Below are positions 15,242 through 23,598 of a DNA stretch of 39,360 nucleotides, piece by piece. The first letter of the stretch is position 1. Every line of letters starts with the position of its first letter. The notes beneath the pieces are model-generated. The model was not told where the DNA came from, did not search any database, and worked only from the letters and a program-made list of their open reading frames with translations. Source of the stretch: Dehalogenimonas sp. THU2 (GTDB lineage Bacteria > Chloroflexota > Dehalococcoidia > Dehalococcoidales > Dehalococcoidaceae); assembly GCF_039749495.1 (NCBI RefSeq), contig NZ_JBDLLU010000015.1:1-39360 (forward strand), given 5' to 3'. The position numbers and the translations under genes were made by a program.

Positions 15242-15544
15242 TACATACGAGTTTATAGTTCATAGTTTATAGTTTATAGTTTCAGTTCTCCTACTGCGTA
15301 CGAGGTTATAGTTGTCAGTTCCCTTCATCCCCTGGTATCGAATCCGGGTATTTATAATCCGAACTGAAGGCGTCTTGGGGCTGGGTTTTGGGGACTGAAA
15401 ATTGGTAACTGGTAACTATCAACTAGTTTGTCTACCCTGAACATAGCGTGGCGATTGCGAAAGATTACGGGCTTAAGAGCTTGCATGAGTGGTTGGGGCA
15501 TTGACACAAGGCGCACAACGGCGGTAAACAGCGCTAACCGGCCT
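15242..15544. other. Intergenic region with short tandem TATAGTT words
   Basis: After rnpB there are near-identical units GTTTATAGTTCATAGTTTATAGTTTATAG (15248-15277) and, at about 15399-15426, TTGGTAACTGGTAACTATCAACTAG. They resemble the word spacers elsewhere in the window. TTGACA at 15501-15506 with TAAACA (15525-15530) could be a promoter. No gene is seen. Confidence 0.5.
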
Positions 15545-15575
15545 TGCCCGGCTTAAGATGGAAGCGGTTATAATA
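15545..15575 (+). promoter_or_regulatory. Possible promoter of the short gene at 15585
   Basis: A perfect TATAAT (15570-15575) and TTGCCC (15545-15550) are 19 bp apart, a long spacer. If used, the transcript would start at about the ATG at 15585 (leaderless). Confidence 0.4.
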
Positions 15576-15584
15576 CCCAACGAT

Positions 15585-15803
15585 ATGACACACCCCCACC
15601 TTCACGAATTCGTCCGGGAATGCGCCGGCCGCGCCGGGCACAACTGGACCGAACTCTACGACGAGATGTGTCGCACCGCGGCCCGGCGGCAATACCGCGG
15701 GCTGGGCTATTCGGAACTCCGGGAAATGGGGCTGCCGCTCGACCTGAACGGTTTGGACGCGACGGCGGCGCTCGTGGATGATGTGCTGGGGCGGGCGAAC
15801 TAA
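15585..15803 (+). CDS. Small conserved-looking hypothetical protein
   Basis: The protein is 72 residues from ATG 15585 (81 from an in-frame ATG at 15558). I do not recognise a family. It is soluble, mainly helical, with an N-terminal HPHLHEFVRECAGRAGHNWTELYDEMCRTAARRQYRGLGYSELREMGLPL stretch (about residues 3-52) containing three histidines and two cysteines that could bind metal, and an acidic C-terminus. Composition and codon use look like neighbours, so it is probably real. ATG 15585 lies about ten bases after a perfect TATAAT, which favours it over the ATG at 15558 that sits ahead of that box. A terminator follows at 15856-15882. Confidence 0.6.
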   Translation: MTHPHLHEFVRECAGRAGHNWTELYDEMCRTAARRQYRGLGYSELREMGLPLDLNGLDATAALVDDVLGRAN

Positions 15804-15855
15804 AAAAGAGGATCCTAAAAGGTACCCGTACTACCAATTCAAAACCCGGCATAGC

Positions 15856-15882
15856 AGGAGCGTAAGCTCCTTTTTTGTTTTT
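15856..15882 (+). terminator. Rho-independent terminator of the short gene
   Basis: AGGAGC-GTAA-GCTCCT forms a 6-bp stem (15856-15871) followed by TTTTTGTTTTT. It closes the small gene before the lipoprotein promoter. Confidence 0.85.
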
Positions 15883-15903
15883 AGCGCAACAATAAAATAA
15901 GTA

Positions 15904-15932
15904 TTGATTCAGCCCCGGTCGGGGACTATAAT
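15904..15932 (+). promoter_or_regulatory. Promoter of the lipoprotein gene, with palindromic spacer
   Basis: TTGATT (15904-15909) and a perfect TATAAT (15927-15932) are 17 bp apart. The spacer holds the palindrome CCCCGGTCGGGG (15913-15924), a possible regulator site between -35 and -10. Confidence 0.65.
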
Positions 15933-15963
15933 CCGAGTTAGGTCAAACCCTGAGGAGCTTGAG

Positions 15964-16461
15964 ATGAAAAAGCTGCTGGCGTTTGTTCTGGCGATTGGAT
16001 TAGTCACCGGCATGGCGGGCTGCACCGATATCGAATTCGAGAATATCCACTTTGGTTCGAACGACGAACTGGAACAGACTGCTGAGCCGGTCCGTTGCCA
16101 ACTTATCCTCGATACGCGGGTGGTCACTGTCAGTGGGGCTTATGTCTACCCGCAACCAGTTCAATTTGAATACATGGTTTACGACACGGATAACATGGCC
16201 ACCAAGTTAGGCGGTTATGTTGAAAAGTTCACAGATTCAACCGGATTCGTGAGGTACATCACCGAAGTTATCACCCTGCCTGAGGGCTATTACGTCAGAA
16301 TCACTGTTCACGCTGGCGAACCGGGGTCAATGGTAACTAATACGATTTCATACACCTATACTGAGATAAGCCGGGAAACAAACAGAGGTGAAGGTGCCAA
16401 TCTTTACACACTCGCAAAAACTCTAACCGTCGTCAAAGGCGCCGGTGGAGTCGCTCCATAA
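15964..16461 (+). CDS. Predicted lipoprotein of unknown function
   Basis: The 165-residue product starts with a short lysine-charged signal peptide MKKLLAFVLAIGLVTGMAGC; Cys20 in the lipobox MAGC is the predicted lipidation and cleavage site (signal peptidase II). The mature part is soluble, mostly beta-strand-like, with several Tyr and Thr stretches (VYPQPVQFEYMVYDT at about 61-75; TNTISYTYTEIS at about 125-136) suggesting an immunoglobulin-like fold on the outer face of the membrane. I recognise no family. GAGGAG lies a few bases upstream of ATG 15964, and a promoter with perfect -10 is at 15904-15932. It stands alone and converges with the S41 protease. Confidence 0.75.
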   Translation: MKKLLAFVLAIGLVTGMAGCTDIEFENIHFGSNDELEQTAEPVRCQLILDTRVVTVSGAYVYPQPVQFEYMVYDTDNMATKLGGYVEKFTDSTGFVRYITEVITLPEGYYVRITVHAGEPGSMVTNTISYTYTEISRETNRGEGANLYTLAKTLTVVKGAGGVAP

Positions 16462-16482
16462 CCAACAATTATCCTAAAACCC

Positions 16483-17607
16483 TCAGCTAAGGTAATCGAT
16501 TGCCCAGGCCAGCAGGTCGTCGCCGGTGAGGTCGAGGGCGAAGTCCGGGGTGATGCCGAGTCCCTCGATGAGGTGGCCGTCCGGGGTGTACCAGCGGGCG
16601 ATGGTGAGATAGATGCCGGTGCCTCCGGGCAGTTCGTAAAGCTGGTTGACCGAGCCTTTGCCGAAGGTCTGGGCGCCGCAGACGGCGGCGCGGTCATAAT
16701 CCTGAAGCGCGCCGGCCAGCACTTCGGAACCGGACGCCGAAAAGCCATCTACCAGGACGACCATGGGCAGCGCGGTGGTGGCGGATTGTTTGATGACATC
16801 ATGGGTGGTGACGCCGCCTTCACGGTCCTTGATGGTCAGGACCACGCCGTCGGTGATGAAGTAACTGGCGGTATTAATAACCGTGGAGACCAGACCTCCG
16901 GGGTTGCCGCGGAGGTCCAGGATGATGGAAACGGCTCCATTGCCATTGATCTCCTCTATAACGGGCAGCAGTTCTTCATCCGTATTCTGATTGAAACTGA
17001 AGATGGTGATATGGGCGATGCTGCCAAGCATTTCCAGATCGACCGAGGGCTGGGTGATTCGGGCTCGGGTGATTGTGAAAGAAAGGGGACTACCGTCCCG
17101 TTCGATCGCGATGACGACACTGGTACCGGCTTCTCCGCGGACCAGCGGACCCAGTTCGGCCATAGTCAGCCCATCGGTTGAAACTCCGTCCACTGCGGTA
17201 ATGTGATCACCTGCTGCCAGCCCGGCCTGGGCGGCGGGCGAGTCCGGAAAGACGGCGATAATGATAAGCGCGTTATCCCGCACTGTCATCTCGGCGCCGA
17301 TGCCGGAGTAAGTGCCGTCGAAATCATCCAGCATGGCGGCGTAGCCGGCGGTGTCCAGGTAGGCGGAGTAGGGGTCGCCAAGGTAATCCATCATGCCGCG
17401 GATGGCGGCCTCCGCCAGGGCGTCCTGATCAATCTTGTCAGGTTCGACGTAACGGCCGGTGACGGTTTCCCAGGCTTCGATGACGCGTTTCAGGGAATCG
17501 CTGCCACCCGGGGAGAGTACAGCCGTCATATAACCGAAGCCGAAACTTACCAGCAGCGCGGTGACCGAGAAAACACTGCCGACGGCGATTTTCCAACGTG
17601 TTGACAT
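16483..17607 (-). CDS. Carboxy-terminal processing peptidase, S41 family (CtpA-like)
   Basis: The protein has an N-terminal membrane anchor (about residues 8-30), a PDZ domain with YSGIGAEM...DSPAAQAGLAAGDHITAVDGV (about 100-170) that recognises C-terminal peptides, and the S41 core. Visible catalytic parts are the ILDLRGNPGGL strand (about 229-239), the nucleophile in SASGSE (Ser292 counting from this start) and the general-base lysine in TFGKGSVNQ (Lys317). It probably cleaves C-termini of envelope proteins outside the membrane. The preferred start is ATG 17607, as AGGAG lies seven bases upstream; ATG 17610 is an immediately preceding alternative. The N-terminal extension before the PDZ is short, like CtpA rather than E. 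coli Prc. Confidence 0.93.
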   Translation of the reverse strand: MSTRWKIAVGSVFSVTALLVSFGFGYMTAVLSPGGSDSLKRVIEAWETVTGRYVEPDKIDQDALAEAAIRGMMDYLGDPYSAYLDTAGYAAMLDDFDGTYSGIGAEMTVRDNALIIIAVFPDSPAAQAGLAAGDHITAVDGVSTDGLTMAELGPLVRGEAGTSVVIAIERDGSPLSFTITRARITQPSVDLEMLGSIAHITIFSFNQNTDEELLPVIEEINGNGAVSIILDLRGNPGGLVSTVINTASYFITDGVVLTIKDREGGVTTHDVIKQSATTALPMVVLVDGFSASGSEVLAGALQDYDRAAVCGAQTFGKGSVNQLYELPGGTGIYLTIARWYTPDGHLIEGLGITPDFALDLTGDDLLAWAIDYLS

Positions 17608-17610
17608 CAT

Positions 17611-18016
17611 GATTCTCCTGAAGTGTCCTACCTAACATAATACTACAAAAACGGCTAAAGCGCACTTTTTGAACGTGGAGGGACGAGTGCATTAACGGCT
17701 GCGTTGACGAGAAGTCGTGTCCCTGCCGCCCGGCGACGCTGACGCGCCGCCCAGGGCCGAGATGAGGACCCTGTGTCATAACCGTCATATTGAAGGAAAG
17801 CGCGGTTAAACAATCAGCCTCACTAAACGTTGAATTGAGCTTCTTCGCTGCGCTCAGAAAGACAATTATCTCTTTTTGAGACACCCTGTGATGGCGGCAC
17901 CTGCGGGATCGGGACAAGCCTGTTAATGACCGGAGTCCGGAGGTGGTATAATGGGCACTCAAGTCAGATGATTCGACGGTTACATGCTGAACACAGAATT
18001 TAAACGCCGGGCTCAT
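17611..18016. other. Intergenic region upstream of pheS
   Basis: About 400 bases without a credible gene. It holds the third copy of the CTTCG/CGCTCAG repeat (17835-17864), a TATAAT at 17947-17952 with no good -35, and the region leading into the pheS promoter. Confidence 0.45.
17835..17864. repeat. Dispersed short repeat, copy 3
   Basis: GAGCTTCTTCGCTGCGCTCAG followed by AAAGAC shares its core with the copies at 5158-5188 and 8247-8270. Its CTTCG and CGCTCAG blocks are joined by only one or two bases, against several in copy 1. Confidence 0.55.
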
Positions 18017-18046
18017 TTGACCGGCGACAATGGTTATAGCTATAAT
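18017..18046 (+). promoter_or_regulatory. pheST promoter
   Basis: TTGACC (18017-18022) and a perfect TATAAT (18041-18046) are 18 bp apart. Initiation near 18053 leaves a leader of about 17 bases before ATG 18070. Confidence 0.75.
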
Positions 18047-18069
18047 CCTTGTCTTGAAAGTTATTGAAA

Positions 18070-19110
18070 ATGACCGAAATGAGTGTATTAGAAAACCTTA
18101 AACAAAAAGCCCTGGGCGAACTGGAAACTATCGAATCCGCGGAGGCGCTTGAAGCCTGGCGGGTGACTTACCTCGGTAAGAAGAGCGAACTGGTAGCGGT
18201 GCTGCGCAGTCTCGGTTCTTTGCCCGTCGAAGAACGCAAGGATGTCGGCGGACAGGCCAACGCGGTACGCGAGGAACTGGAAGCCGCGCTGGAAGCCAGG
18301 GAGGAATCGATGGCGGAAAAGTTTACCGGCGATCCGCTTGGTATCGATATCACCCTTCCCGGGCGACCATGGCTGGCCGGCCGGCTGCATCCGGTGACCC
18401 GCATCATCAATGAGATCACCGATATTTTCTCATCGCTCGGCTTTTCGACCGTCGAAGGGCCGGAAATCGAACTCGACCGTTATAATTTCGACGCCCTCAA
18501 TATCCCCAAGGAACACCCGGCCCGCGACACCATGCAGACCTTTTGGATGGATGATGTCGACGAAAAAGGCGAGCGCCACAAGCTGCTGCGGACGCATACT
18601 TCTCCGATGCAGGTGCGTTTCATGGAGAAGTATAAGGAGCCGCCCTTTCGTATCATCGTGCCCGGCCGGGTTTACCGCTACGAGGCGACCGACGCCAGCC
18701 ATTTGCCCATGTTCCACCAGGTGGAAGGTTTGCTGGTGGACAAGGATGTTACCTTCGCCGACCTGAAGGGCACTCTCTATGAGTTTGCCAGGCGCTTTTT
18801 CGGTCCTACCCGCAAGGTCCGCTTCCGCTGCGACTTCTTCCCCTTTGTCGAACCGGGGGTTGAAATGGCCATCGAGTGCGGTTCATGTTCCGGCGCCGGT
18901 TGCCGGGTGTGCGGCGACACTGGTTGGCTGGAGATCCTGGGTGCCGGTATGGTGCATCCCAACGTGCTCAAGGGTGTAGGTATCGACCCTGAGATCTATA
19001 CCGGATTTGCTTTCGGTATCGGAGTGGAGCGTTTGCCGATGTTGCGCTATGGTGTGGACGATATCCGTCTTTTCTATTCCAACGATTTAAGATTCCTGAG
19101 GCAGTTTTAA
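18070..19110 (+). CDS. pheS: Phenylalanyl-tRNA synthetase alpha subunit
   Basis: PheS is the catalytic subunit of the tetrameric enzyme that charges tRNA-Phe. The 346-residue protein has the N-terminal coiled coil that contacts tRNA (about 1-90), then the class II core: motif 1 region around [15 protein letters not shown], motif 2 [28 protein letters not shown] (about 195-222), and motif 3 [24 protein letters not shown] (about 314-337). [15 protein letters not shown] stretch (about 273-286) has four cysteines that could bind metal. ATG 18070 is preferred; ATG 18079 and TTG 18064 are in-frame alternatives. The stop TAA shares its last A with the ATG of pheT. Confidence 0.97.
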   Translation: MTEMSVLENLKQKALGELETIESAEALEAWRVTYLGKKSELVAVLRSLGSLPVEERKDVGGQANAVREELEAALEAREESMAEKFTGDPLGIDITLPGRPWLAGRLHPVTRIINEITDIFSSLGFSTVEGPEIELDRYNFDALNIPKEHPARDTMQTFWMDDVDEKGERHKLLRTHTSPMQVRFMEKYKEPPFRIIVPGRVYRYEATDASHLPMFHQVEGLLVDKDVTFADLKGTLYEFARRFFGPTRKVRFRCDFFPFVEPGVEMAIECGSCSGAGCRVCGDTGWLEILGAGMVHPNVLKGVGIDPEIYTGFAFGIGVERLPMLRYGVDDIRLFYSNDLRFLRQF

Positions 19111-21545
19111 TGAAAGCGCCGATTTTATGGCTTAAAGATTACGTCGATATCACTATTCCGGTCGAGGAGGTCGCCGAAAAGCTGACGCTGGCCGGCAACG
19201 AGGTCTCCGAGATCATCTCCACCGTACCGGCATGGGATGGCATCGTGGCCGCCGAAGTCCTGGCTGTGGAGAGCCATCCTAACGCCGACCGTTTGCGCCT
19301 GGTGACCGTCAATACCGGTACCGAGCAGCCCAAGGTGGTTTGCGGCGCGCCTAATGTCCGGGTTGGCCAGAAAGTGGCCTTTGCCGGCGTCGGCGTTAAG
19401 CTAATCGACGGGCATACCGGCCAGGCGATGGAACTCAAGCCGGCCAATATCCGCGGCGTCGAATCACGGGGCATGGTTCTGTCCGAAAAAGAACTCGGCC
19501 TGTCCGATAGCCACGAAGGCATTCTTGAGCTGGATGCGGCGACTGCAGTGGGAACGCCCCTGGCGGATATCCTCGGTGATAAGGTCCTGAATATCGAGGT
19601 CACGCCCAACCGCGCCGACTGCTTCTCCATCACCGGTATCGCCCGGGAAGTAGCCGCTATCACCGGGCAGAATGGTATCAAACTACCCGATACCGCCTAT
19701 GAAGAAGCTGAAACCCCGGTCAGCGAATCGTTGGCTGTGGAGATAAAGGCCTCTGACCTGTGCCCGCGCTATACCGCCACCGTGATTAAAGGCATCAAGG
19801 TCGGCCCGTCACCCGAGTGGATGCAAAAGCGTTTGCTGCAGATGGGTCAGCGCCCGATCAACAATATCGTTGATATAACTAACTATGTCATGCTGGAGTA
19901 TGGCCAGCCTTTGCACGCGTTCGACCTGCAGAAGATCAAGGGAGGCAAGGTCGTCGTCCGCCGCGCTGAAGAAGGTGAAAAATTTATCACCCTCGATGAC
20001 GAAGAACGCACCTTGACCACCGATACCCTGATGATCGCCGATGCCGAGCGGACTATCGCTGTAGCCGGTGTCATGGGCGGCGCTAACAGTGAGGTTTCCG
20101 CCACCACCACGGATATCGTGTTAGAGTCAGCTAATTTCGACGCCGCATCTATCCATCGTACTGCGAGTAATCTCAAACTGTCCTCGGAGGCTTCAGTCCG
20201 TTTCGAACGGAATCTGAGCCCGGAGCTGCCGCCGCACGCGCTCAAGAGAGCAACCAAGCTGATACTGGATATTGCCGGCGGCAAGGCGCAACAGGGTATC
20301 GTAGACTCTTTCCCCGGGAAGAAGTATACCTTTGGTATTCTGATACCAGTACCCAGGATCAATAAAATACTGGGCTCCGACTATGGTTTAACTCCGATCA
20401 CAAAAACCCTTAAAGCGCTGGGACTGACGTGGTATATCGAGGATAGCGACGAAGAAAACTACGAAATGCCCTCAGGTACCCAATTCCTCCGGATATATCA
20501 ACCATGGTGGCGTACCGATCTGAATATTCCCGAGGATATCGTCGAAGAGATTGCCCGGATCATGGGTTATGATAATATTCCTTCCCGGCAGCTTTCCGGG
20601 CCAATTCCCAAGCGGGTAGGACCGCCGATGCTCGGGTTTAAAAAACTGTTCCGCACCGCACTGGTGGGTTATGGTTTCCAGGAGTTGCTGTCTCTGTCTC
20701 TCTCCAACGAGGCGTCATTACGGCGGGTTACCGCCGCTGGTGAGAACGAGGTCACACCTGTTAAGCTGTTGAACCCGATGTCGGCCGACCAGGAATGCCT
20801 GCGCACCTCCCTCAGGGCGGCACTTCTTTCGTCCGTGGCAGCCAACCGGCGGTACGAAACCGGTGGCCTTCGGCTGTTTGAAATTGGCCGGGTTTACCGT
20901 ATGGCTGGAAACGGCGTACCTGTTGAACAGGAAATGGTTTGCGGTATCATCACCGGTGAAGCCGAGCCGACCGGATGGCAGCAATGCCGCAGGCCATTCG
21001 ATTTTTACGACATTAAAGGTTTGCTGGAAACGATCCTGGACCGCATGCAGGTGAGCTACACACTTGAGATATCCCATGACGGCGGGCTCCGGCCGGGCGC
21101 CCAGGCAAACTTCGTTATCGATGGAGTCACCTTCGGCGTTATCGGCGAGATCCATCCTAAAGTGGCGCTTGCCCACGATATCGATGAAACGGCGTATATT
21201 TTCGAGATAGACCTGGCGGCGCTGATGCAGAAGGTTAAACCTGGCCGCGCTTATAAGCAGTTATCCCGTTATCCCGCGGTGGTGAGGGATATCGCGCTCG
21301 TTTTGGATGAAGCGGTAACCCACCAGCAGGTCAAAAACATCCTGGCCAACTTCCAGTTGCTAACTGATGTCAGTCTCTTCGACGTTTACGCCGGCAAACA
21401 GGTGGCGGGAGGCAAGAAGTCCCTGGCCTACCGGCTGACGTTCCAATCGCCGGAGTCTACGCTGACCGACGCCCAGGTGGACAAGGTCATGGCGGAGATC
21501 GTTTCCACACTGGCGACGGAACTGGGCGCGACGCTCAGGAGCTAA
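19110..21545 (+). CDS. pheT: Phenylalanyl-tRNA synthetase beta subunit
   Basis: PheT supplies editing and tRNA-binding functions to the PheST enzyme. The 811-residue protein runs in the expected order: EMAP/tRNA-binding domain (about residues 40-150: VAAEVLAVESHPNADRLRLVTVNTG, KVVCGAPNVRVGQ), B3/B4 editing domain (about 210-390, with MLEYGQPLHAFDL), B5 domain (about 405-485), the pseudo-catalytic core (about 490-700) and an FDX-ACB anticodon-binding domain at the end (YPAVVRDIALVLDEAVTHQQVKNIL, about 720-800). The start codon overlaps the pheS stop by one base, showing translational coupling. No key segment is missing. A strong terminator follows. Confidence 0.97.
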   Translation: MKAPILWLKDYVDITIPVEEVAEKLTLAGNEVSEIISTVPAWDGIVAAEVLAVESHPNADRLRLVTVNTGTEQPKVVCGAPNVRVGQKVAFAGVGVKLIDGHTGQAMELKPANIRGVESRGMVLSEKELGLSDSHEGILELDAATAVGTPLADILGDKVLNIEVTPNRADCFSITGIAREVAAITGQNGIKLPDTAYEEAETPVSESLAVEIKASDLCPRYTATVIKGIKVGPSPEWMQKRLLQMGQRPINNIVDITNYVMLEYGQPLHAFDLQKIKGGKVVVRRAEEGEKFITLDDEERTLTTDTLMIADAERTIAVAGVMGGANSEVSATTTDIVLESANFDAASIHRTASNLKLSSEASVRFERNLSPELPPHALKRATKLILDIAGGKAQQGIVDSFPGKKYTFGILIPVPRINKILGSDYGLTPITKTLKALGLTWYIEDSDEENYEMPSGTQFLRIYQPWWRTDLNIPEDIVEEIARIMGYDNIPSRQLSGPIPKRVGPPMLGFKKLFRTALVGYGFQELLSLSLSNEASLRRVTAAGENEVTPVKLLNPMSADQECLRTSLRAALLSSVAANRRYETGGLRLFEIGRVYRMAGNGVPVEQEMVCGIITGEAEPTGWQQCRRPFDFYDIKGLLETILDRMQVSYTLEISHDGGLRPGAQANFVIDGVTFGVIGEIHPKVALAHDIDETAYIFEIDLAALMQKVKPGRAYKQLSRYPAVVRDIALVLDEAVTHQQVKNILANFQLLTDVSLFDVYAGKQVAGGKKSLAYRLTFQSPESTLTDAQVDKVMAEIVSTLATELGATLRS

Positions 21546-21589
21546 AGGGTAAATTCCAAATTACAAGCACCAAATAACAAACAGAATTA

Positions 21590-21630
21590 AAGAAGGGGCG
21601 GCGTTTCTGAATGGAACGCCGCCCCTTCTT
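21590..21630 (+). terminator. Strong hairpin terminator after pheT
   Basis: AAGAAGGGGCGGCGTT (21590-21605) is perfectly paired with AACGCCGCCCCTTCTT (21615-21630) around a 9-nt loop. It lies between the convergent pheT and subtilisin genes, so it can serve both directions. The plus side has only a short T-rich tail. AAATTCC/CAAATAAC word-spacer text precedes it. Confidence 0.85.
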
Positions 21631-21655
21631 GTTTACTGGCTAAGTGTCTTGAAGG

Positions 21656-22885
21656 TTATGGCCCCGTGCCGGTCACGGCTTCTTCAGCGTCAACTAGGCC
21701 GTAACCGAAGTAAACATCTTTATCCTGATTGTCATCTGTCAGGTCATCAGCGGTGGATTGAAGCTTAGATCTCACTTCATTGTTGATTGTTGAGTCGTCA
21801 TCGTCGGCTGTGTCGGTGACTGTTGCAGATGCGATTACTAGCGCCACCACCCCGGTCACGTGCGGCGTAGCCATCGAGGTGCCGTACATCGTGGCATAGC
21901 CGCCGCCTTTGTAGGTGGACTCAATGGCAAAGCCTGGCGCGGCCAGTTCGATCTGGGAACCGAAGGTACTGAAATACGCCAACCCATCGCTTTTATCGGT
22001 CGCCGACACTGCTATTACCTCGGGCCAGGCAGCGGGGTATTCGGGTTGGTTCAGTCCGTCACCGTCGTTACCCGCGGCGGCGACGATGATGATGCCGGCT
22101 TCATAAGCGTCGGTTACGGTTTTGTGGAAAATGGTGCTTTCCGACGCGGAACCCAGGCTCATGTTAATTACCTGGATATCGTTCACCATGCACCATTCGA
22201 TGCCCTCGATAATATCCGAGACCCACCCTGACCCGCTGCGGTCCAGGACTTTCACCGCGTAGAGGGTGACACCGGGTGCGACACCCACAACCCCGAAATC
22301 ATTGTTATTTGCACCGATGGTACCCGCAACATGGGTGCCGTGTCCATTGTCATCGTTGGCCGACTTGCGGGAGTTGATCGCATTATAACTACCTGCAACA
22401 TTCAGGTCAGGGTGGGTGAGGTCGATGCCCGTATCCAGGACGGCGACTTTGACTCCCGACCCGGTACTGGTGTTCCATGCGAGGCTGGCATCGATCCGGT
22501 CGATTCCCCAAGGAGTTATCTGCGCTAGTGGTGTCGGTGGATCTTCTCCTCCTGGCTTGCCGGGTTTCTCTGGTTTAACCATGATTGTGGCTATAACGTC
22601 GTCTTCGATATAAAGCACTTCGGCGAATTTAGAAAGAGCTTTTTCCGCCGCGGGGGTGGCCATGACCACAGCCGCGCCAGACAGCGGCAGGCTCTTGATC
22701 TTGCCCGCTCCGGCTTTGGCCAGAATCGCGTCCTGGGCTGCCTGACTCACCTGCTCCTGAAAAACGACTATCTTGCGGACGGGGATGTTGGCATTGTCCG
22801 ATGTCGCGGCCAGCGGGATGATCGAGGTGAACAGGAGCGAGAGTGTCATGATAGCGGTGATGACTAGGGACAGGCGTCTTCTCAT
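21656..22885 (-). CDS. Secreted subtilisin-family serine protease
   Basis: The 409-residue protease has a signal peptide (about 1-28), an inhibitor I9-type propeptide (about 36-102, ending IEDDVIA) and the S8 catalytic domain (about 122-405). The catalytic triad is Asp151 in AVLDTGIDLTHPDL, His182 in NGHGTHVAGT and Ser337 in GTSMATPHVTG; Asn273 in AAGNDG is the oxyanion residue. It should be exported and then matured by propeptide cleavage. A Pro/Gly/Lys-rich linker (about 104-117) joins propeptide and protease. ATG 22885 has GGAGG seven bases upstream; an opening 17 codons further upstream has no ribosome site and precedes the signal peptide with non-family residues. No anchor is seen at the C-terminus. 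Confidence 0.93.
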   Translation of the reverse strand: MRRRLSLVITAIMTLSLLFTSIIPLAATSDNANIPVRKIVVFQEQVSQAAQDAILAKAGAGKIKSLPLSGAAVVMATPAAEKALSKFAEVLYIEDDVIATIMVKPEKPGKPGGEDPPTPLAQITPWGIDRIDASLAWNTSTGSGVKVAVLDTGIDLTHPDLNVAGSYNAINSRKSANDDNGHGTHVAGTIGANNNDFGVVGVAPGVTLYAVKVLDRSGSGWVSDIIEGIEWCMVNDIQVINMSLGSASESTIFHKTVTDAYEAGIIIVAAAGNDGDGLNQPEYPAAWPEVIAVSATDKSDGLAYFSTFGSQIELAAPGFAIESTYKGGGYATMYGTSMATPHVTGVVALVIASATVTDTADDDDSTINNEVRSKLQSTADDLTDDNQDKDVYFGYGLVDAEEAVTGTGP

Positions 22886-22952
22886 CTTGGTTCCTCCCGG
22901 GCTTGCGCCGCAACGGAAAGGTGATTGAAAGCGCAACTCTTAACCCAATTTA

Positions 22953-22981
22953 AATATACTCCCGGCATTCCTTCCGGTCAA
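22953..22981 (-). promoter_or_regulatory. Subtilisin gene promoter
   Basis: On the minus strand TTGACC (22981-22976) and TATATT (22958-22953) are 17 bp apart, both one base from consensus. It sits about 70 bases before the start codon. Confidence 0.75.
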
Positions 22982-23009
22982 TAGGGGAAACTACTTAATT
23001 TTCACAGGG

Positions 23010-23038
23010 TTGACACCGGTTCCCGTTGCCATTAAGCT
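23010..23038 (+). promoter_or_regulatory. Possible promoter of the small membrane protein gene
   Basis: A perfect TTGACA lies at 23010-23015; the -10 region at about 23033-23038 (TAAGCT) is weak. It is divergent from the subtilisin promoter. Confidence 0.4.
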
Positions 23039-23083
23039 GATTTTGTACGGTGAAAAAAACGAGGCATCGGACATGGGAGAAAC

Positions 23084-23386
23084 ATGAAAATCGGGATTTT
23101 TGAGGCGGTGATCATCGTCGCGGTTCTGCTGACGGTGGTGTATGTCTGGCGGTGGCTGGGGGAGGGCCGTTCCGGGGTTGACGAGGGGTACGAAGATGAG
23201 GATGAAGAAAGTTCAGCACCTTCAGGCAGTCCGCCCTTAAGGGTCGCCGGACTCATGTTCGTTTTAGGCGGGTTGGGGCTGCTGATCGCCAGCTATGTGA
23301 TCATCATGGGATTAGCCTCGATGTTTATCTGGGCGACGGCGATACTACTGTTGGGGATAGCTCTTCTGTTACTCTCGCGGCAGTGA
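23084..23386 (+). CDS. Small three-helix membrane protein, unknown
   Basis: The 100-residue protein has a first membrane helix (about 6-23), an acidic and Ser/Pro-rich exposed loop (about 27-50: GVDEGYEDEDEESSAPSGSPP), and two further helices (about 54-75 and 80-97). I recognise no family. The acidic loop would lie on one side of the membrane. GGGAG precedes ATG 23084. It is divergent from the secreted subtilisin; any functional link is inference only. Confidence 0.7.
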   Translation: MKIGIFEAVIIVAVLLTVVYVWRWLGEGRSGVDEGYEDEDEESSAPSGSPPLRVAGLMFVLGGLGLLIASYVIIMGLASMFIWATAILLLGIALLLLSRQ

Positions 23387-23542
23387 TCCCCCACCCACCG
23401 CCCAAATCCTAAATCCTAATATCTAATTTCTAAACAATATCCAAGGACCGAAGGTTCAAAAAAATCCACAACCCATCCCCGGGCGGGCGAGGCCGTGCCT
23501 AGCCCCTACGATGAGACGAACCAGTCTTTGACAGCAAATATA
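23387..23542. other. Intergenic word spacer
   Basis: This stretch holds AAATCCTAAATCCTAATATC-type low-complexity words (23400-23463) followed by GC-rich text, then the ftsZ terminator. No gene is apparent. The same words recur around 8220, 21550, 28880 and 35660. Confidence 0.5.
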
Positions 23543-23576
23543 AAAGGCGGCGTCTCCATCTGGAGACGCCGCCTTT
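23543..23576 (-). terminator. Terminator of the ftsA-ftsZ transcript
   Basis: AAAGGCGGCGTCTCC (23543-23557) and GGAGACGCCGCCTTT (23562-23576) form a perfect 15-bp stem with a 4-nt loop. On the minus strand it ends in TTTTATATTT just after ftsZ. Confidence 0.9.
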
Positions 23577-23598
23577 ACGTTAGTCCTCGGTGTTTGTT

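Noticed and set aside
15242-15290. CRISPR-like array from the TATAGTT repeats.
   Set aside because: Units are short, adjacent and without unique spacers; this is simple tandem repetition.
15301-15380. tRNA-like GGTATCGAATCCGGGT word after rnpB.
   Set aside because: No acceptor stem, D-arm or anticodon arm can be built around it.
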